Shown piece after piece: positions 58,985 through 64,000 of a stretch of DNA of 64,000 nt (positions are counted from its first letter, which is position 1; every line of letters starts with the position of its first letter). The notes below the pieces were generated by a model. The model was not told where the DNA came from and made no database searches. It saw nothing but the letters and a program-made list of their open reading frames with translations. Both the position numbers and the translations under genes were made by a program. Origin of the DNA: Chionis minor (taxonomy: Eukaryota; Chordata; Aves; Charadriiformes; Chionididae); contig VZSF01000019.1 in assembly GCA_013398295.1 (NCBI GenBank), positions 218,571-282,570 on the forward strand, written 5' to 3'.

Positions 58985-61900
58985 AGAAGCTAATGTGCAG
59001 AAAAGATAAGGAGAGTTTGAAATGAAGTTTTACAGTTGCTCTGGGCCACTGGAAATCTCAACAGATGAATCTGGTAGTTCAAAGTCCCCAGGCAGAGATT
59101 AGCAAAGAGTGTGAAGTGGGATTAAGACATGGGAGGTTTGTCACCTGCTGTGATCCTGCAGGTCACGTCCAATGCAATGCCAGAACTTTGGGTTATAAAC
59201 AAACTACATCCAATTCTGTTAAAAAATGCAAAGGAGCGTCTCTCATCATGAGCAGCACAGTGATCCTGCCTTCTGAGGCAGAGGAGTAGCACAACTTGGG
59301 AAGAACCTCTTAAAAACCTCAGCATCATCTGCTTAATGACTCACTAATTTTTTTGCTGTTTGCATGTTCTTAAGCAACTGCTGATGTGTTCAGCCTCCCT
59401 CTTTTCCTCAGCAGAAGTGAAATTTGTTGATTATGGAGACCTTTAACAGCTTCATCCAAGCAGAAAGCTGAAAGATTGTATGTTAAATCAAGTCTCTGTG
59501 TTGGCCTGTACTGTGCTGTCCAATATTTGTATCTTGTTTCCTCACTTTTTGCGCAAGAATGGGAAGAGGACTGTATTTTCTTTACATTTTATCTTTTTGT
59601 GGCAGATGTCCTAGACATCCAAGATGCTCCTTTTGTTCACCATACAAGACGAAGGAGCTGTCCCTTCTCTGAAACCTCTCCTTGTACAGCCAAATACTTT
59701 GAACATTCTTTTATTCACAGACATTAATTCCCCTAAAATCTCAACTGCCTGCCTGTAAATTTAGCGCCAGTTTTTGAATGTAAAGATATTTCCTTGCTGC
59801 TCTTACTATTAATGCCTTTTTTTGCTCGCTTTTTTCCCTGCATCCTTTCGTGCAGTCTATTTCCATCTAAATGAAGTGGAAGAGGACTTGGGCTGAAAAA
59901 ACATGTGTTTCTCCTGATGCTCCATTTCTAGAGAGAATACCAGGACTCAGTGCTGGAAGCTCCTTCCCCTTTTCTTAAAAATGGGTCTGTGAATGCAGCC
60001 ATGAGGAGTTTTCGCATCACATGTGAAATGTCAGGAAAGAATGGTACTTCCTAGGCACATTCCCAGGTGATTGCCCAGGTATGTGTATGTGTTGGACCAT
60101 TGGCTGGGAGCTCCATCTGCTTCGCCAGTACTTGTACCATGTTGAGTGCCTGCCCTCCCAGTTTAAAAGATATTTCCATTTTGTTAACGACTTGTCTTTT
60201 ACAAAAACGCATTTTCTTTCCCCGGTGGGTATGAGATGGGCAAGATTTCAAGCAGGTAGCCACTAAATTCTTCAGAAGCAGGAATAAAATTGATTTATTT
60301 GAATGAGTCTTCGCTCAAAAGCATTTTTTGGGCATAGCAATGCAGGTAAAGCTATCCTAATAGAAAATAAAGCTTATTAGCTAAGGCAACAAAAGCTTAT
60401 ATCTTATGCAAATAAAAGGTAACTTGTTTCTGTCATACACCAGTTTCCTGATTAAATGTTAAAATCTGTAATTTATGGCCACTAGGATTATGGCAGTGGT
60501 AGGGTTTTTGCTGGTCGCCTGTGAATCTGCAGAACCACTGGCTTTTTTGGTGGAGCGCTAAAATTGGGCTTGCTTGGTAGAGGTTCAGACAAGCCAAGTG
60601 TGCAGGAGGCTTCTGCAAGGTGGTGAGAGGTCCTGGCCACAGCCAAGTGAGGGTGGAAGAAGTACAGTACGTCATGGCCTTCACTCTTGTGTTATGGGGA
60701 ATTTGGCACTATTGGTGCCAAATTGTATCAGTACAATTGGTGTAATGATGGACATTGGGTTAGTCAGTGGGAACTAGGAAACAAGAAGGAAGATGTATTG
60801 AAAAAACTGACAGCCCGGTACTTTTCTTTCTAGTGCCTTGTGTAATCACAACCAGTTGTGCAAAGTGTATGGTGGAGGAAAATTCTGTCAGTTTGCTCCA
60901 TCATCGTTTTACACCACACTGGAAGTTATAAGTCAAGATGTAAAGTAGTGGAGAATCAAGGATCGTTTAATTTGCAATAAACAAAATTCCATCTCAAACT
61001 TTGCATAATGGGCATTAAAGGAGTTTTAGAGGTTTTCTAGGCTTCAGAGTTTCTGATTAACATTATGGGAATAAAACCACCAGCCCAGGAGCTAGGCTAC
61101 ATTTCACTGTGCATATTGAAATCTTATTTCAGGCCTTGTTATTGTACTTTTTCTAGCCTGCAGTATTTATCTACTTCAGATCTTTTTGCTGTTATTCTAT
61201 CATTGTGTGCTCCCATGCTGTTAACAGTCCAGAGGAGTTAGAGTTGGCAAATGTTTCAAAAGATGTAATTGTTTACTAATAGCAGGCTTGCAGTTAAATA
61301 AATTACCTTTTGGAAGGGAGAAAAGGATGAGCTTTTCAAAGCAATCCTTTAGGAAAATTAACATATTTATTGTGTTTACTTTGTGCATCAAGGTAATCTT
61401 TGAAATTTTTTATTTCCTTTAGCTAAGGCCATGCATTGCCTCTGAAAACTGGGCTAGGGTCACTGTGCCACATAGCAAACATCAATTCAAGAGTGTAAAG
61501 TCATACGGCAGGCCTGCAAATCTTAATTTTTTTGTCCAAAAACTGCTTTGGGTTGGAAAAAATCTGCATGGCAAAATCGTAGAAAATTGTAAGTGCTTGA
61601 ATGAACATGGTGGAGAACTCAGACACAGATCTGGAAAGGTGCAGGTTTGCAGAACCATGCTGAGGTTTTAGCTAATAAGCTTTATTTTCACAGTTGGGAC
61701 AGGGTGACTGTGTGCACCCAGCGGGTTTCTGTGACTCATTTGACAGATGGTAATGTATGACATCACCAAAACTCATGTTTCATCCTGTAATTTGAGCGAT
61801 GATTTTGCACATAAGTGCAGTTGCACATGTACTATCGGCCCGACTCTTGGGAAAATGATACATACCTGATTGCACTACTTGTCTATTAGTGTTCGCTGAA

Positions 61901-63600
61901 TAATTCTTAAACTTTTTGGATAGTTTTGACAGCTAGCCAGAGGGCTCAAAGATACTAATTTTTTGTGAGTGCTGTAAAGAATTGGCAGGTAGTCACAGAA
62001 AGAGGACCTGTATGACAAAAGTGGAGACGTGAAGAACTTGGCCATCCTCTTCTAGCTGGCAGTTGCCAGCAAAGTGAGGGCAGGGTGGAAGATGCAAGCT
62101 CAAATTAGCACTCCCCGGTGAGGCAAAGCAGTTATAATTCAGATCCCTGTCCTTTCTAAAAGGCAACAGCCAGCTGGTCAATCAGCATGCACGCGCTGGC
62201 TGATCCATCAGCACACACATAATCATGGCATATGCTGTCAAGCATGGCAAATAGGGGATAGGAGAGGGAGATGGATAAGCAGCAGGAAAAAATTAGGGGG
62301 CACAGGGCACACGTCCTTAGGAAAACAGTTCTTCTTAGTTCGTTTACTACACAGCGAGCAACTTTTTTTCTTCCACCATCACCACATGTCCAGCCTGTAG
62401 AGATTTGCCAGCAGCGTGAGAAGGAATATTTGAAGGAGGAGATGCTCCTCTGCATGCAGCCCTGATGTGCTTGTCACTGCTTCTCCTTTCAGCAGCCAGT
62501 TATCTGTATCTATAACGTGATCAGCTGTGTATAACAGGCAAAGGTCATGCACACAAAGGATGGGGTTTTTTAGGTAGGATTTGGGGTGGCCAGGCTGAAA
62601 GAAATGTTACAAAAGCCAATGATTGCTCTGTAAGACTCCATGAGTTTGTCAGAATATGTCTAAATTTGCACTTTGAAATTCATTATTGACTTTAATCACA
62701 CTTCTCCAAGCTCATAAGACTGATGACTTCAGTGACTCTTAAAAAAAGGTCAGGCTTGCTTGCCAGGTGGATCTTCTGCATCTGAAAGGTGTAATTATCG
62801 TAAAAATTATGAAGAGTGTAGATCTTGCTCAAATCCAGTGGAAGATTGTTCTTTTACACTTTGTCTTCATCAGTAACAGATGAGGCCAGTAAATCCCGTG
62901 ATTTTATTAATAGGCTTTGTTTTGGTAGGCTTATTTTGCAGAATATTCAGTAAAGTCATATTTTTAGAATTATTCTTTTTGTGAGATGATTAGCCAACAG
63001 CTCTGGATGTCCCATTTCCCTTCCATAAGAACAGAAAACATGAACCTAAACTTAGACCTCTGATCCATCTGCATTCACATTTCAGCAAGGTACTTAACAC
63101 TCCTGCTTTATTGATGTTTCAAGAGTTGCTTTGGACAGAAAGGAAAAAAAGAGGATCTGATACCACCAGTATTTTCTTTAAAAAGAGAACAAGGAAGGAG
63201 GTGCTCCACTGCCTATTTTACTTGAATTATTTCCTGCTACTCAGAGAAATGCAGTTAGAAGGGGTCATATCTGCTGACTCCGTACAGGACAGGCATGATG
63301 CTGAACAAATATCCTTTCAAACACTTTCTATCAGCGTAGCCAGCTGCTGTCAGTTGTGCTCACTGTGGTATGTAGCATGCAAAAAGAAGAGTGGAAGGTG
63401 GTTCTCCTCTTTCTTTGGATGTACAGGGAGTTTGGGTGCAGGGGCTGCCTCTTTTAAGACTTTACAATTTACCTGGGTGGGAATTTGTAAGACATGGTCT
63501 AGCAGACTGGATGGGGGAGAGGAGGCATTTGGAGACTCATATGATTAAGGAGGGGAGAAATCGTGCGGTGAGAAATTCCTGTTGGTTGATCTCAGTTCAT

Positions 63601-63810
63601 CTGCAAAACCAAAGGCTGAAAGGGACTGACGAAAGTCTATCCCTCCTCCAAGAGCAGGAACAACACGCCTATGCTGATTGTGATGCACGCTCATCCTAAT
63701 GGTTCATAACAGTCTCTGGAGATGGAGACTCCATAACATCCCCAAGTGATTTGTTTCAGGATTTCATCACCCTTGCTGTTTGAGAATTTTTCTACTGGTG
63801 AATCATCCTT
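63601..63810 (-). mobile_element. Probable old CR1 3' fragment
   Basis: ctggagatggagactccataacatcccc followed by ttcatcacccttgctgtttgagaattttt (in parts) resembles the reverse complement of a CR1 3' region, where a 'gatggagattccacaacctc' type stretch precedes a 'ccaccctcatggtgaaaa' type stretch. Highly degenerate, and the boundaries are vague. Confidence 0.4.
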
Positions 63811-63886
63811 GTGCAGACATGGATGTACTATTCACAGACCTTTTTTAGCAACCCTTGCATATTTGAAGGCTCTTATCATCTTCCTC

Positions 63887-64000
63887 TGTGGTGGTTCATG
63901 CTGGCTGAAGGCCAGGTGCCCACCAAAACCGCTCTGTGACTGCCCTCCTCAGGGGGGCAGGGAAGAGAAGATACACCGAAAGGCTGGTGGGTCGAGATAA
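63887..64000. mobile_element. Start of an avian ERV LTR, continues past the window
   Basis: It begins TGTGGTGGTTCATGCTGGCT and passes ccaggtgcccaccaaaaccg and ccgaaaggctggtgggtcga before the sequence ends. It aligns by eye in the same orientation with the first ~115 bases of the LTR at 32248 (TGTGG..., GCCCAC, AGAA, GAAAGGC, GGGTC) and matches a bird LTR pattern I know. The rest of the element is outside the window. Confidence 0.65.

Larger units (their letters stand above)
50178..63600. other. Gene desert, no gene recognised
   Basis: Mostly AT-rich non-coding sequence with no recognised exon. Noted inside: a pyrimidine tract (51423-51450), an AT-palindrome-rich stretch (51180-51250), a CpG-rich patch (53560-53710) and an A-rich run (58946-58984). 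Reading frames are short. Confidence 0.55.

Noticed and set aside
31146..63600. Exons of the next syntenic genes (TMEM161B, MEF2C)
   Set aside because: No reading frame resembles either protein. The neighbouring gene is expected much further away.

Overview
The window is vertebrate, almost certainly avian, nuclear DNA: multi-exon genes with GT-AG introns, a CpG-island promoter, CR1 LINE tails and LTRs of a bird endogenous-retrovirus type. Two genes are legible. They lie tail to tail, and the pair RASA1-CCNH is conserved across amniotes. From memory, this block is Z-linked in birds.

Layout. (1) 1-19.3 kb, plus strand: the 3' half of RASA1 (p120 RasGAP). Thirteen coding exons encode 481 residues: the end of the PH domain, the C2 domain, the RasGAP domain and the C-terminal helix. 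Length is collinear with the 1047-residue human protein, so the arginine finger falls at position 789. The gene's first half lies upstream of the window. (2) 19.3-20.7 kb: short spacer between the two 3' ends. (3) 20.7-30.9 kb, minus strand: all nine coding exons of CCNH (cyclin H, partner of CDK7 and MAT1 in CAK/TFIIH), starting in a CpG island at about 30.5-31.1 kb with ZNF143-, E2F-, Sp1- and YY1-like motifs. The spliced CDS is 973 nt, exactly one more than 324 codons. The extra base sits in exon 8 and would truncate the protein at residue 297 unless it is an assembly error or a shifted acceptor is used. (4) 31.1-64 kb: gene desert with no convincing coding exon. It holds a 916-bp solo LTR with a 5-bp target duplication (32.2-33.2 kb), CR1 fragments (45.0, 47.7, 49.2-50.2 and about 63.6 kb), a poly-G tract abutting an 8-N gap (49.1 kb), a small CpG-rich patch (53.6 kb) and a second LTR start running off the window end (63.9 kb).

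Functionally, RASA1 switches off Ras by stimulating GTP hydrolysis, and CCNH activates CDK7 for transcription initiation and the cell cycle. They are neighbours, not a pathway. The most interesting points are the single-base frame break in CCNH exon 8, the in-frame open first intron of CCNH, the intact-bordered solo LTR and the isolated CpG patch in the desert. I did not find a clearly new biological system.
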